Origin: an uncultured Litoreibacter sp.
Lineage (GTDB): Bacteria; Pseudomonadota; Alphaproteobacteria; Rhodobacterales; Rhodobacteraceae
Length of the DNA stretch: 64,000 bases
NCBI GenBank assembly: GCA_947501685.1
Contig: CANMWQ010000001.1
Coordinates: forward strand, 62,001-126,000
Reading direction: 5' to 3'
Shown: positions 1-9,330 of the stretch, in pieces
Numbering within the stretch: position 1 is the first letter of the stretch
How the letters are laid out: the number at the start of each line of letters is the position of its first letter
Translations under genes and position numbers: made by a program
Notes under the pieces: model-generated
Told to the model about the DNA's origin: nothing
What the model saw: the letters and a program-made list of their open reading frames with translations, nothing else
Databases searched by the model: none

Positions 1-925
1 TCGCAAGGGCTTCGGCTTTCACGTCAGCAGGCACTGCGTCGGAGATCTCGCCGATGGCAACCATGCCTGGCCCGATGCCGTCCCATGTGTCGGTGCTTTC
101 CCAAGTGCCGTCCATCACCGCGCCTACGCGGGCAATGTAGTAAGGCGCCCAGTCATCAATGATCGAGGATACACGTGGCAGCGGTGCATACTCGCCCATA
201 TCAGAGGCCTGACCAAAGGTGATCACGCCCTCGGCTTTCTGTGCAGCGGCCTGCGGAGCCGTCGAGTCGGTGTGCTGCAAGATCACGTCAGCGCCCTGCT
301 CGATCAGCGCGGTGGCGGCATCCGCCTCTTTCGCGGGGTCGAACCATGTATAGGCCCAGATGATGTTGAACTCGACATCCGGGTTCACCTTCTTGGCGTG
401 AATATAGGCGGAGTTGATGCCGCGGATAACCTCAGGGATCGGGAAAGAGGCGATGTAGCCGATCTTGTTGGTCTTGGTCATCTTGCCCGCGATATGGCCC
501 TGGATGGCGCGACCCTCGTAGAAACGTGCGGAATATGTCGACACGTTCGGCGTCTCGCGCTTGTAGCCGGTGGCGTGTTCGAACTTCACGTCCGGGAACT
601 TGGCGGCAACCGCGTTGGTCGGGTCCATATAGCCAAAGGAGGTCGTGAAGATGATATCCGCACCCTGCAAAGCCATCTGGGTGATCGCGCGCTCGGCGTC
701 GGCACCCTCTGGCACGTTTTCTTGATAGACCGTTTCGACCTTATCGCCGAACTCGGCTTCCACGGCGAGACGGCCTTTGTCATGCTCATAGGTCCAGCCG
801 CCATCCCCGATGGGGCCCACATAGATGAAGCCCACTTTCGTTTTGGCATGGCCGTCCGCGAACGCGCCGCCCGTGGCAAGGGCCAGCGCGGCAACGCCGG
901 CGGCAAGAATTGTTCTGCGTTTCAT
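1..925 (-). CDS. BMP-family (purine/nucleoside) ABC transporter substrate-binding protein, 3' end cut by window
   Basis: Periplasmic binding protein of the Bmp/PnrA lipoprotein family, which captures purine nucleosides or related ligands for an ABC importer. The start (ATG, 923-925) is followed by a Sec signal peptide of about 23 residues ending AFA|DG. The mature part begins with the family hallmark VGFIYVGPIGDGGWTYEHD. About 308 residues are visible and the frame is open to the window edge, so only a short C-terminus is missing. It is the last visible gene of a minus-strand series with two permeases, an ATPase and xanthine dehydrogenase. A purine or nucleoside ligand is inferred from that context; the family alone does not fix the ligand. 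Confidence 0.9.
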   Translation of the reverse strand, partial: MKRRTILAAGVAALALATGGAFADGHAKTKVGFIYVGPIGDGGWTYEHDKGRLAVEAEFGDKVETVYQENVPEGADAERAITQMALQGADIIFTTSFGYMDPTNAVAAKFPDVKFEHATGYKRETPNVSTYSARFYEGRAIQGHIAGKMTKTNKIGYIASFPIPEVIRGINSAYIHAKKVNPDVEFNIIWAYTWFDPAKEADAATALIEQGADVILQHTDSTAPQAAAQKAEGVITFGQASDMGEYAPLPRVSSIIDDWAPYYIARVGAVMDGTWESTDTWDGIGPGMVAIGEISDAVPADVKAEALA

Positions 926-969
926 TTGGTATCTCCCCAAGTTTGTCGAGTTTAGCAGCAGTGAAGCCC

Positions 970-1902
970 CTAGGATGAGGCGTGGAATATTTTGCCCAGA
1001 CAGGCAGGCGCCGACAGAGCGGCTTTGGCCTTGCCCGAGGACATGATGACCAGCACCGCGATAGTTATCAGATAGGGCGACATGGACAAGTACTCCACCG
1101 GGATTGCGACCCCTGCGGCCTGCAAATTCAGCTGCAAAACCGTAACCCCGCCAAATAAATAAGCGCCTAACAAAACCCGAAACGGCCGCCACGCGCCAAA
1201 GACCACGATGGCCAGCGCAATCCAGCCTGCGCCCGCGGTCATCCCTTCGGTCCATTGCGGCACGCGTACAAGGCTCAGGTAAGCCCCGCCCAGCCCCGCG
1301 CAGGCCCCGCCAAAGGTGATCGCCATCAGCCGGACGCGCACCACCTTGTAGCCCAGCGCATGGGCCGCGTCGTGGTTCTCCCCCACCGCGCGCAGGATCA
1401 GCCCCGCGCGGGTGAATTTCAGCACCGCCCAGGTGGCCACAACCAGCCCCAAAGCCACGTAAACCATCAGGTCATGGTTAAAGAGCACCGGCCCCAGCAC
1501 CGGAATGTCCGACAAAACCGGTATCTCCAGCCTCGGCGTCGCGGGCGGCCGGATGCCGATATAGCCCTGACCCATCAGCGAACTGAGCCCCAGCCCGAAC
1601 AGCGTCAGCCCCAGCCCTGTGGCCACTTGGTTGGACAGGAAATACTGCGTAAGAATACCAAAGAGCAGCGACAACACCGCGCCGCCAAACGCCGCCGCCA
1701 CGAACCCCACAAACGGAGACCCCGTCTGCACCGCAATCGCAAACCCGCAAATCGCGCCCACGATCATCATGCCCTCCACCCCAAGGTTCAGCACGCCAGA
1801 TTTTTCAACGATTAGCTCGCCGATCGCCGCCAATATGATCGGCGTCGCCGCGACCATGAGGGAGGCGACAAGCAAGATCGGGTTGATGGATGACAGGTCC
1901 AT
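970..1902 (-). CDS. ABC transporter permease, second subunit of BMP-type importer (NupQ-like)
   Basis: Inner-membrane permease of the BPD_transp_2 family, 310 aa, almost entirely hydrophobic with about eight to ten helices. The stretch IGELIVEKSGVLNLGVEGMM near residues 26-45 is the signature of nucleoside and simple-sugar importers. The ATG at 1902 overlaps the stop of the upstream permease by one base (TGATG); a GTG one codon earlier (1905) is an alternative start. It should pair with the 1902-2984 permease to form the channel. The purine substrate is inferred from the adjoining xanthine dehydrogenase genes. Confidence 0.9.
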   Translation of the reverse strand: MDLSSINPILLVASLMVAATPIILAAIGELIVEKSGVLNLGVEGMMIVGAICGFAIAVQTGSPFVGFVAAAFGGAVLSLLFGILTQYFLSNQVATGLGLTLFGLGLSSLMGQGYIGIRPPATPRLEIPVLSDIPVLGPVLFNHDLMVYVALGLVVATWAVLKFTRAGLILRAVGENHDAAHALGYKVVRVRLMAITFGGACAGLGGAYLSLVRVPQWTEGMTAGAGWIALAIVVFGAWRPFRVLLGAYLFGGVTVLQLNLQAAGVAIPVEYLSMSPYLITIAVLVIMSSGKAKAALSAPACLGKIFHASS

Positions 1903-2984
1903 CACACCACCTCCCGCTTACCAAACCGGAACCGGAAATTCGTCAGCACGTCCACCGCCAGCAGGAAAAACAACAGCATGCCTTGGAAGGCCTGAATGGC
2001 TGCGGCAGGCAGGCCAAGCGACGACTGTGCGGCCTCCCCGCCAATATAGGTGAGCGCCAACAAAAGCCCCGCCAGCAGGATGCCAACCGGATGCAGGCGC
2101 CCCAAGAAGGCCACGATGATCGCCGTAAACCCGTAGCCCACGTTGAAATCAATGCTCACCTGACCCGCAGGGCCCGAGACCTCGAACAGCCCCGCCAGCC
2201 CGGCCAAAGCGCCTGACATGCCAAGGCAGAACAGGATCAGCCGGGACGGGTTCACGCCGCCAAACCGTGCTGCGCGCGGGGCTTGCCCCGCCAGCTTGAT
2301 CTGAAACCCCATCTGATGCCGGGCAAAGAGCACATAGGCGAAGATCACCGCAATAAACGCCGCGACCACGCCCCAATGCAGGCCGGTGCCCGCGATGATC
2401 TCTTCGTTGAACCCCGACGGGTAGCTGCGGAAATTGCGCGAACCCGGAAAACCTGCGCCGTCCGGGTTCTTCAAAGCGCCCAAGGCCATGGAGGCGAGAA
2501 TGAACTCCGCCACATAGACGAGCAGCAACGAGACGAGGATTTCATTGGTGTTGAACTTCACCCGCAAAATGCCGGGGATCATTGCCCAAAGAAACCCGCC
2601 CAACGCGCCAGCCAGCACCATCAGCGGAAACACGATGAAGCTGTCAAACGGGTAGAAGGCCAGCCCCAACGCAGCACCGCAAATGGCGCCGATGATATAT
2701 TGCCCTTCCGCGCCAATGTTCCAAATGCCCGCCCGGAACCCCATCGAAAGCCCGATGGCGATCAGGATCAACGGCCCGGCTTTCACCAGCAACTGACCGC
2801 GATAATAAAACGCAAACTCGCCGAAAAGCGGGTCCCAGAAAATGGTGCGGATCGCCTCCACCGGATCCTTGCCAAGGGCCGCAAACATCGCGCCGCCCGC
2901 AACCATGGTCAGCAGCACGGCCAAAACCGGCGTGGCCCAGGACCAGAACCGAGACGGCTCGGGACGTTTTTCCAAAGTGATCAC
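1902..2984 (-). CDS. ABC transporter permease, first subunit of BMP-type importer (NupP-like)
   Basis: Inner-membrane permease, 360 aa, same superfamily as its downstream partner but longer at the N-terminus, as is usual for the NupP-type subunit. The family segment GFRAGIWNIGAEGQYIIGAI lies near residues 81-100, followed by further hydrophobic helices. It lies 42 bases after the ATPase gene; that gap contains a short AT-rich stretch resembling a partial copy of a dispersed repeat seen elsewhere in the window. It is translationally coupled to the second permease through a TGATG overlap. Likely imports purine bases or nucleosides, judged by operon context. Confidence 0.9.
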   Translation of the reverse strand: MITLEKRPEPSRFWSWATPVLAVLLTMVAGGAMFAALGKDPVEAIRTIFWDPLFGEFAFYYRGQLLVKAGPLILIAIGLSMGFRAGIWNIGAEGQYIIGAICGAALGLAFYPFDSFIVFPLMVLAGALGGFLWAMIPGILRVKFNTNEILVSLLLVYVAEFILASMALGALKNPDGAGFPGSRNFRSYPSGFNEEIIAGTGLHWGVVAAFIAVIFAYVLFARHQMGFQIKLAGQAPRAARFGGVNPSRLILFCLGMSGALAGLAGLFEVSGPAGQVSIDFNVGYGFTAIIVAFLGRLHPVGILLAGLLLALTYIGGEAAQSSLGLPAAAIQAFQGMLLFFLLAVDVLTNFRFRFGKREVV

Positions 2985-3026
2985 GCCAGCCCCATCACTG
3001 CTTCAAAAATACTCAAATCCAGCCGC

Positions 3027-4541
3027 TCAAACATGCACAGGCTCCAGATCATGCGCGCCACCCATCATCAGGCCAATCTTTTCTACGCTCAGCCCTGATG
3101 CAGGCACCGGAGGCGTCAGCCGCCCCTCGTTCAGCGCCGCAAACCGGTCGGAGATCTCCATCAGCTCGTCCAAATCCTGACTGATCACGATGATCGCGGC
3201 CCCACCAGCGGCCAAATCCAGAAGCGCCTGCCGGATGGCGGCGGCAGCGGCGGCATCCACCCCCCATGTCGGTTGATTGACAACCAACACGTCCGGGTCT
3301 TGCAGGATCTCCCGGCCGATCACGTATTTCTGCAAATTCCCACCCGACAGGGCCCGCGCCGCTGTGTGCGGCCCCGGCGTGCGCACGTCAAATTGCGCGA
3401 TCACCTCCTTGGTATAGCCCTCCGCCGCGCGCCAATTCACGAAGCCTTTCCGGGTCAGCGATTTGCGCGTGGTCGCGGTCAGCACCGCGTTTTCCGTCAG
3501 GCTCATATCGGGGGCTGCGGCATGGCCCAGCCGTTCCTCGGGGGCTGCCAGCAGCCCCAATGCGCGGCGCTCATTTGGCCCCAGCGCGCCAATATCCTGC
3601 CCTTCAAACCAAAGCTGCCCCGCCGCGACGGGCATCTCGCCCGACAAGGCCGCCGTCAGCTCGTCTTGGCCGTTTCCAGCCACACCGCCAATGCCAAGGA
3701 TCTCCCCGCGATGCACGTTCAGGCTGACCTCTTTCAAAGAGGTCCCAAAGGCCGATGGCGCCGCCAGTGACAGCCCGCGCAGCTCCAGCGCCACCTGCGT
3801 CCTCTCATGCGGTTTGCGTTCCGGCACATGCAGCGTCGCGCCCACCATCATTTCCGCCATCGCTCGCGCCGTCTCGACTTTCGGATCACACGTGCCGACA
3901 TTCTTGCCCAGCCGCAGGATGGTGGCCGCATCGCAAAGCCTGCGAATTTCCTCAAGCTTATGCGAAATATACAGGATCGAGGTCCCCTCGGAGCGCAGCT
4001 TCTCCAGCGTCTGAAACAGGATGCCGACCTCTTGCGGGGTCAAAACGCTTGTCGGCTCATCCATGATCAGCAGCTTGGGGTTTTGCAAAAGGCAGCGGAT
4101 GATCTCCACCCTCTGACGCTCCCCGGCAGACAGGTCGCCCACTAGCCGGGACGGGTCCAAAGGCAAGCCGTAGGCCTGCGAAACCTCGGTAATCCGCGCC
4201 GCCAGATCGCGCATGTTGGGCGGGTGCTCCATGCCCAAAGCGATGTTCTCGGCCACGTCGAGGGCCTCGAACAGGCTGAAATGCTGAAACACCATGGCCA
4301 CGCCAGCGGCGCGTGCGGCACGCGGCTCGGCGGGCGCAAACTCCTGACCCAGAAAAATCATCCGCCCGGCATCAGGTTTGACCAGCCCGTAGATCATCTT
4401 GACCAACGTGGATTTGCCCGCGCCATTCTCGCCCAGCAGCGCATGCACCTCGCCGGGTTGGATGGTCAGCGATACGTCGTCATTGGCGATCACGCCCGGA
4501 TAGGCCTTTGTCAGCCCTGAAAGCTCTAGAACTGCGCTCAT
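3027..4541 (-). CDS. ABC transporter ATP-binding protein, double-domain sugar/nucleoside type (NupO-like)
   Basis: Cytoplasmic ATPase of 504 aa with two fused ABC cassettes. The first has Walker A GENGAGKST, signature LSAGERQRVEI and Walker B LLIMDEPTS. The second has a degenerate Walker A (GVAGNGQDEL) and signature LSGGNLQKYVIGREI, the asymmetry typical of RbsA/NupO-like proteins in which one site is weak. The start ATG overlaps the xdhC stop by four bases, tying uptake to xanthine dehydrogenase expression. It energises the two permeases that follow. Confidence 0.95.
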   Translation of the reverse strand: MSAVLELSGLTKAYPGVIANDDVSLTIQPGEVHALLGENGAGKSTLVKMIYGLVKPDAGRMIFLGQEFAPAEPRAARAAGVAMVFQHFSLFEALDVAENIALGMEHPPNMRDLAARITEVSQAYGLPLDPSRLVGDLSAGERQRVEIIRCLLQNPKLLIMDEPTSVLTPQEVGILFQTLEKLRSEGTSILYISHKLEEIRRLCDAATILRLGKNVGTCDPKVETARAMAEMMVGATLHVPERKPHERTQVALELRGLSLAAPSAFGTSLKEVSLNVHRGEILGIGGVAGNGQDELTAALSGEMPVAAGQLWFEGQDIGALGPNERRALGLLAAPEERLGHAAAPDMSLTENAVLTATTRKSLTRKGFVNWRAAEGYTKEVIAQFDVRTPGPHTAARALSGGNLQKYVIGREILQDPDVLVVNQPTWGVDAAAAAAIRQALLDLAAGGAAIIVISQDLDELMEISDRFAALNEGRLTPPVPASGLSVEKIGLMMGGAHDLEPVHV

Positions 4542-5494
4542 GCCGTGGCCCGCCCTTTATCCGCGCTGGCCCCCTCTGCCCGCAGCGTCAGAACTAGCGC
4601 GGAGGCGACGCCCAGAGCAATAGCCTGCGGCTCCTTTCCAAGCCTCGGGTCGCCAATCGGGCAGGTGATGCGCGCAATTTGAGCATCCGAGTGGCCCAGC
4701 GCCCTCAAACGCCGCTGAAACCGCACCCATTTGGTGGCAGAGCCTATAAGTCCAATAGACGCCGCCTGCTGGCCCAAAAGTGCATGGCACAGCGCCAAAT
4801 CCAGCGCGTGTGAATAGGTCAGGATCAGGTGATGCGCCTCAGGCGTCGCAAGCCGCGCCGCTGCGGCGATATCCTTGGCAGGCAAAATGCGCACGCGCTC
4901 AGGCGGCCTCTGCGGAAACCGTTCCGGCCCGGTATCGATCCAAGTCAATGCCACCTCGCTAAGCGGTGCCAACACCTCCGCAATCGCCCGCCCGACATGG
5001 CCCGCGCCGTAAATCCAAACCGGTACGCGCTCGATGGACATGGGCTCGCTCAGCCATCCCGCCTCAAACACAAGGCCCGCCGCCCCCATTCCATTGCGCC
5101 CCCACACCTGCGCTCGCTCAATGGACAACGGCCTGTCCGCGACCCCCTCAACACGGCGCACATAATGCGCACCGCTTGCGATCTCCGCCAGCGCGGCGGC
5201 GCCAAACACCTCATGGACCAGTACCACCGCGCCGCCGCAGCATTGCCCGCGCGCAGGCCCTAGCGGCACACGCTCCACAAAAGGCGCGCCGCCACCCAGC
5301 CGTGCCCGCAGTGCGGCCACCGCCTCAAATTCCAACGCGCCGCCGCCAATCGTGCCCGATTGCTCGGTATCCCAGACCAGCATTGACGTGCCCGCCTCAC
5401 GCGGGGCAGAGCCCTTGTGCCCCACCACAACAATCCGCCCCACCCGGCCATGCCGCGCCACCGCGCCGCGCAATTGTGCCAGATCAAAGCTCAT
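4538..5494 (-). CDS. xdhC: XdhC, xanthine dehydrogenase maturation chaperone
   Basis: XdhC binds molybdenum cofactor, promotes its sulfuration and inserts it into XdhB; it is not part of the mature enzyme. The protein is 318 aa if started at the ATG at 5492-5494, which overlaps the xdhB stop (ATGA); the open frame continues upstream but only inside xdhB. The N-terminus carries VVGHKGSAPREAGTSMLVW and IGGGALEFEAV, and the C-terminal Rossmann-like half contains IYGAGHVGRAIAEVL near residue 165, both standard for the family. It is coupled by overlap to the transporter ATPase downstream. Confidence 0.95.
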   Translation of the reverse strand: MSFDLAQLRGAVARHGRVGRIVVVGHKGSAPREAGTSMLVWDTEQSGTIGGGALEFEAVAALRARLGGGAPFVERVPLGPARGQCCGGAVVLVHEVFGAAALAEIASGAHYVRRVEGVADRPLSIERAQVWGRNGMGAAGLVFEAGWLSEPMSIERVPVWIYGAGHVGRAIAEVLAPLSEVALTWIDTGPERFPQRPPERVRILPAKDIAAAARLATPEAHHLILTYSHALDLALCHALLGQQAASIGLIGSATKWVRFQRRLRALGHSDAQIARITCPIGDPRLGKEPQAIALGVASALVLTLRAEGASADKGRATA

Positions 5495-7776
5495 GCGCGG
5501 ACGCGCCCGATTGCCTGCAATACCTGCTCCGCCGTCGCGGGCGCGTGCAAGTCCGGGTAGCCCGCGCCGCAACTGGCCACCGCATCCGATAACGCCATCA
5601 ACGCAGATATGCCCAGCATCAGGGGCGGCTCGCCCACGGCTTTCGAGCGGTAGATCGTGGGCTCCAAAGCCTCCCCGTCCCATAGGGCCACGTTGAACAC
5701 TTCAGGTCGATCAGAGGCACAAGGGATTTTGTAGGTCGCAGGCGCATGGGTTTTCAGCGCGCCATGCGCGTCCCAAACCAGCTCCTCCGTGGTCAGCCAG
5801 CCCGCGCCTTGCACATAGCCTCCCTCAATCTGACCGATATCCAAGGCCGGGTTCAGGGAGCTGCCGCAATCATGCAGGATATCGGCGCGCAAGATGCGGT
5901 TCTCGCCGGTCAGTGTGTCAATCACCACCTCAGTGACGGCGGCCCCATAGGCGAAATAGTAAAACGGCCGGCCCTTCCCCGCGATCCGGTCCCACGCTAC
6001 GTCGGGCGTCGCGTAAAACCCGGTGGCCGACAGCGAGACGCGGTTCTCATAGGCCGATTTCACGGCCTCCTCAAAGCTCAGGACCGTGTCGCCCACGGTC
6101 ACTGTGCCACCGCCAAATGCGGCGCCACCGCCCAGATGGTCGGAGATCCGGTCCCGAATGGTCTCGCATGCGGCCTTCACCGCCATCCCGTTCAGATCCG
6201 TGCCCGAAGACGCCGCCGTGGCGGAGGTGTTGGGCACCTTTCCCGTATCCGTCGCAGTAATCTGCACCCGGTCCAGCGACACGCCGAACACTGACGCCGC
6301 CACTTGGGCGACTTTGGTGAACAGCCCTTGCCCCATCTCCGTGCCGCCATGGTTGAGATGGATGGAGCCGTCCTGATACACATGCACCAACGCCCCCGCT
6401 TGGTTCAGATGGGTCAGCGTAAACGAGATCCCGAACTTCAACGGCGTCAGCGCTATCCCACGTTTCAAAACCGCGTTCTGTGCATTCCAGTCGGCCACTT
6501 TCGCGCGGCGGGCCTGATAGTCGCTCGACCTCTCCAACTGCGCCACCAACTCATGCAGCACAAAATCGGTCACCTGCATCCCGTAAGGCGTGGTATTCTC
6601 GGCAGCAGGCTTTCCATGTTTAGAAATATCCCCACCGGAGGTATAAAAGTTTACGCATCGCACCGCCAAAGGGTCCAGCCCCAGATGATGCGCGATATGA
6701 TCCATCACGCGCTCCATCCCGAGCATGCCTTGCGGCCCCCCAAACCCCCGAAACGCGGTGGCACTTTGCGTGTTGGTTTTCAGCCGGTGCGAGGTGATGC
6801 GGACATGGTCCAACAGATAGGCGTTATCGGCATGCAGCATCGCGCGGTCGGCCACGGGCAGCGACAGATCCTGCGCCCAGCCGCAGCGGGTGTAATGCGT
6901 GACATCCAGCCCGGTGATCCGCCCCGTATCGTCAAAGCCAACGCTGTAGTTGATACGGAAATCATGCCGCTTGCCGGTGATCATCATGTCGTCGTCGCGG
7001 TCATAGCGCATTTTGACAGGCTGGTTCAGCTGTGCGGCCACCACGGCGCAGGCCACGCACAGCGCGTTGCCTTGGCTCTCCTTGCCGCCAAAGCCGCCAC
7101 CCATGCGGCGCACCTCGACGCGCACGGCGTTCATGGGCGTCCCCAGCGCGTCAGCCACCTTATGCTGGATCTCCGTGGGGTGCTGTGACGACGCATGCAC
7201 CACCATCTCGCCACCCTCCTGCGGCAACGCCAAGGCGGCATGGCCTTCCAGATAGAAATGCTCCTGTCCGCCGATCTCCATGCTGCCGTCAATCCGGTGC
7301 GTGCCAACCGCCAGCCCAGCCTCCACATCGCCTTTCGCATAGACGCGCGGGCCTTCCTCGAAACGGCTGTCAGCAGCCAGTGCGTGCTCAATGGTCAGGA
7401 TGGGGGTTTCTTCCTCATAGGACACATCCCCCAACCGCGCCGCTTTGCGTGCGGCGAGATGGGACCGCGCCACTACCAGAAACACCGGCTGCCCAATGTA
7501 ATGCACAGAGCCCTCCGCCAGCAGCGGTTCGTCATGCGCGGAGGGGGAGACGTCATTGGCAAAAGGCAAATCCTGCGCCACCAGCACCGCCACCACATCC
7601 GGCGCGCTGGCGACCTTGGACAGGTCCATCGCGGTAATCGTGCCGCGCGCAATGCGCGACGTACCAAAGGCCAGATGCAGCGTGCCAGCGGGCGTCGGAA
7701 GGTCGTCCACATAGCGCGCGGCCCCGGTCACATGCAGCTTGCCGCTATCGTGTTTTGAGGAGGTCCCAACACTCAT
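5491..7776 (-). CDS. xdhB: XdhB, molybdopterin-binding subunit of xanthine dehydrogenase
   Basis: Catalytic subunit that hydroxylates hypoxanthine to xanthine and xanthine to urate. It is 761 aa, the usual length for the bacterial two-subunit enzyme. Visible motifs are RRMGGGFGGKESQG (molybdopterin binding), SATAFRGFGGPQG (including the substrate-side Arg) and KAVGEPPLMLG near the C-terminus, whose Glu is the catalytic base. The gene overlaps xdhA by four bases and xdhC by four bases. It forms an A2B2 complex with XdhA in the known Rhodobacter capsulatus enzyme. Confidence 0.97.
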   Translation of the reverse strand: MSVGTSSKHDSGKLHVTGAARYVDDLPTPAGTLHLAFGTSRIARGTITAMDLSKVASAPDVVAVLVAQDLPFANDVSPSAHDEPLLAEGSVHYIGQPVFLVVARSHLAARKAARLGDVSYEEETPILTIEHALAADSRFEEGPRVYAKGDVEAGLAVGTHRIDGSMEIGGQEHFYLEGHAALALPQEGGEMVVHASSQHPTEIQHKVADALGTPMNAVRVEVRRMGGGFGGKESQGNALCVACAVVAAQLNQPVKMRYDRDDDMMITGKRHDFRINYSVGFDDTGRITGLDVTHYTRCGWAQDLSLPVADRAMLHADNAYLLDHVRITSHRLKTNTQSATAFRGFGGPQGMLGMERVMDHIAHHLGLDPLAVRCVNFYTSGGDISKHGKPAAENTTPYGMQVTDFVLHELVAQLERSSDYQARRAKVADWNAQNAVLKRGIALTPLKFGISFTLTHLNQAGALVHVYQDGSIHLNHGGTEMGQGLFTKVAQVAASVFGVSLDRVQITATDTGKVPNTSATAASSGTDLNGMAVKAACETIRDRISDHLGGGAAFGGGTVTVGDTVLSFEEAVKSAYENRVSLSATGFYATPDVAWDRIAGKGRPFYYFAYGAAVTEVVIDTLTGENRILRADILHDCGSSLNPALDIGQIEGGYVQGAGWLTTEELVWDAHGALKTHAPATYKIPCASDRPEVFNVALWDGEALEPTIYRSKAVGEPPLMLGISALMALSDAVASCGAGYPDLHAPATAEQVLQAIGRVRA

Positions 7777-9134
7777 GCCCGCACCACCAGAACGTTTGTC
7801 GCAAGGCCTTGGCTGTCGTCAAAGCAGCGTTGCAGCAGCGCTTTGGCAACCTGCATCCGGTAGCTGGCGGAGGCGCGCATGTCCGACATCGGCGTAAAAT
7901 CCTGCTCGAACGCTGCCTGCGCGACAGTGATCACCTCAGCAGTCCAATCCGCGCCACTCAACGCGTTTTCCACATGCGTTGCCCGCGCGGGCGTGCCTGC
8001 CATCCCGCCAAAAGCGATGCGAGCAGAGGTCACTTTACCGCCTTCGACCACGATATTGAAACAACCGCAGACGGCTGAGATATCTTGGTCAAACCGCTTC
8101 GATATTTTGTAGCAGCGCAGATGATCCGGCTGGTTCGGGATCGTGACGGCCTCGACAAATTCGCCGGGGGTGCGGTCTTGTTTTCCGTAGGCAATGAAAA
8201 ACTCTTCCAACGGCATCTCACGGCGCATGTCGCCTTTGCGCAGATGCAGCACCGCGCCAAGGGCAATCAGCGCCGGAGGGCTGTCCCCGATGGGCGACCC
8301 GTTCGCGATATTGCCGCCAATCGTCGCGGCATTGCGCACCTGCACGGAGCCATACCGGCGCAGCATCTCGGCGAAGGAGGGGTGGCGGTCCCGCATGGCC
8401 TCAAGCACTTGGGTGATTGTGCAGGCCGCCCCGATCTTGAGCCCTGCATCGGTGTGCTCAATCTGTTGCAGGTCGTTACAACGTCCGGTGAAGCAGATAT
8501 CCTTCAGCGCGCGCAGTTGTTTGGTGACCCACAGGCCCACATCCGTGGCCCCGCCGATCAACGTACCGTCCGGATGCGCCGCGTACCACGCGGCCAACGC
8601 GTCTGAAGAGGTCGGGCTGGGGTAGGGCGGCTCGCTCTCTGGCAAAGCGGTGGTCTCATGCATCCAATCAGGGACCGGCTCCGACGCCGCCGCTTCGGCG
8701 GCACGAATGATCGGCGCATAGCCGGTGCAGCGGCACAGGTTTCCGGCCAATTGGTCTTCGTGATCGGTGGCCCCGCATGCGTGTGCCGCCGCCATCGTGG
8801 TGATAAAACCCGGCGTGCAGAACCCGCATTGCGAGCCGTGATGATCCACCATCGCCTGCTGGACCGGGTGCAGCGCCCCGTCCGGCCCGCTGACACCTTC
8901 AACCGTACGTACCGCGCGGCCCTGCAACTGCCCCATGAACAGAATGCAGGCATTCATCGCTAGCGGAGCCCCGTCCGGCCCCGTCACGATCACTGAACAT
9001 GCGCCGCAATCGCCCTCGTTGCAGCCTTCTTTTGTGCCCGTCAGGCCGCGGCGCTCGCGAAGAAAGTCGAGCAGCGTCTCGGTCGGGCCGACCTCTGCCT
9101 GCACGGTTTCCCCGTTCAGAAGAAACGTCACCAT
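7773..9134 (-). CDS. xdhA: XdhA, FAD and iron-sulfur subunit of xanthine dehydrogenase
   Basis: Electron-transfer subunit that passes electrons from the Mo centre through two [2Fe-2S] clusters to FAD and NAD. Started at the ATG at 9132-9134 it is 453 aa and opens with VTFLLNGETVQAEVG, matching the known subunit. The first cluster ligands are in CNEGDCGACSVIV, the second in CGFCTPGF and CRCTGYAPI; the FAD domain shows ATIGGNIANGSPIGDSPP. An in-frame ATG at 9173 and a longer frame to 9275 exist, but the added residues do not look like the family. It is the first gene of the purine operon. Confidence 0.93.
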   Translation of the reverse strand: MVTFLLNGETVQAEVGPTETLLDFLRERRGLTGTKEGCNEGDCGACSVIVTGPDGAPLAMNACILFMGQLQGRAVRTVEGVSGPDGALHPVQQAMVDHHGSQCGFCTPGFITTMAAAHACGATDHEDQLAGNLCRCTGYAPIIRAAEAAASEPVPDWMHETTALPESEPPYPSPTSSDALAAWYAAHPDGTLIGGATDVGLWVTKQLRALKDICFTGRCNDLQQIEHTDAGLKIGAACTITQVLEAMRDRHPSFAEMLRRYGSVQVRNAATIGGNIANGSPIGDSPPALIALGAVLHLRKGDMRREMPLEEFFIAYGKQDRTPGEFVEAVTIPNQPDHLRCYKISKRFDQDISAVCGCFNIVVEGGKVTSARIAFGGMAGTPARATHVENALSGADWTAEVITVAQAAFEQDFTPMSDMRASASYRMQVAKALLQRCFDDSQGLATNVLVVRA

Positions 9135-9330
9135 TGAGAAATTGTCCTGCCGCGTTACCCGTTGGTCGGTCATCTGGATGTGCGGTCGATGCGGCGTAGA
9201 CGGCACGATGAGCTGTTCATTTTCGATCCTAGGCCGCAGCTTAACGTTTTGGCAACCCTGCCGCAGTGATCGCACAGTGCCGCCATCATCTTGTACGAAT
9301 CATACGCCATATTATGAGAATTGAAGAGCT
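9135..9330. promoter_or_regulatory. divergent intergenic region between xdhA and the SUFU-like gene
   Basis: This 196-base non-coding gap lies between two divergently transcribed genes, so it must hold the purine operon promoter. It is more AT-rich near 9295-9330 than the flanking genes. I see no confident -35/-10 pair, riboswitch fold or operator in it. Confidence 0.4.
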
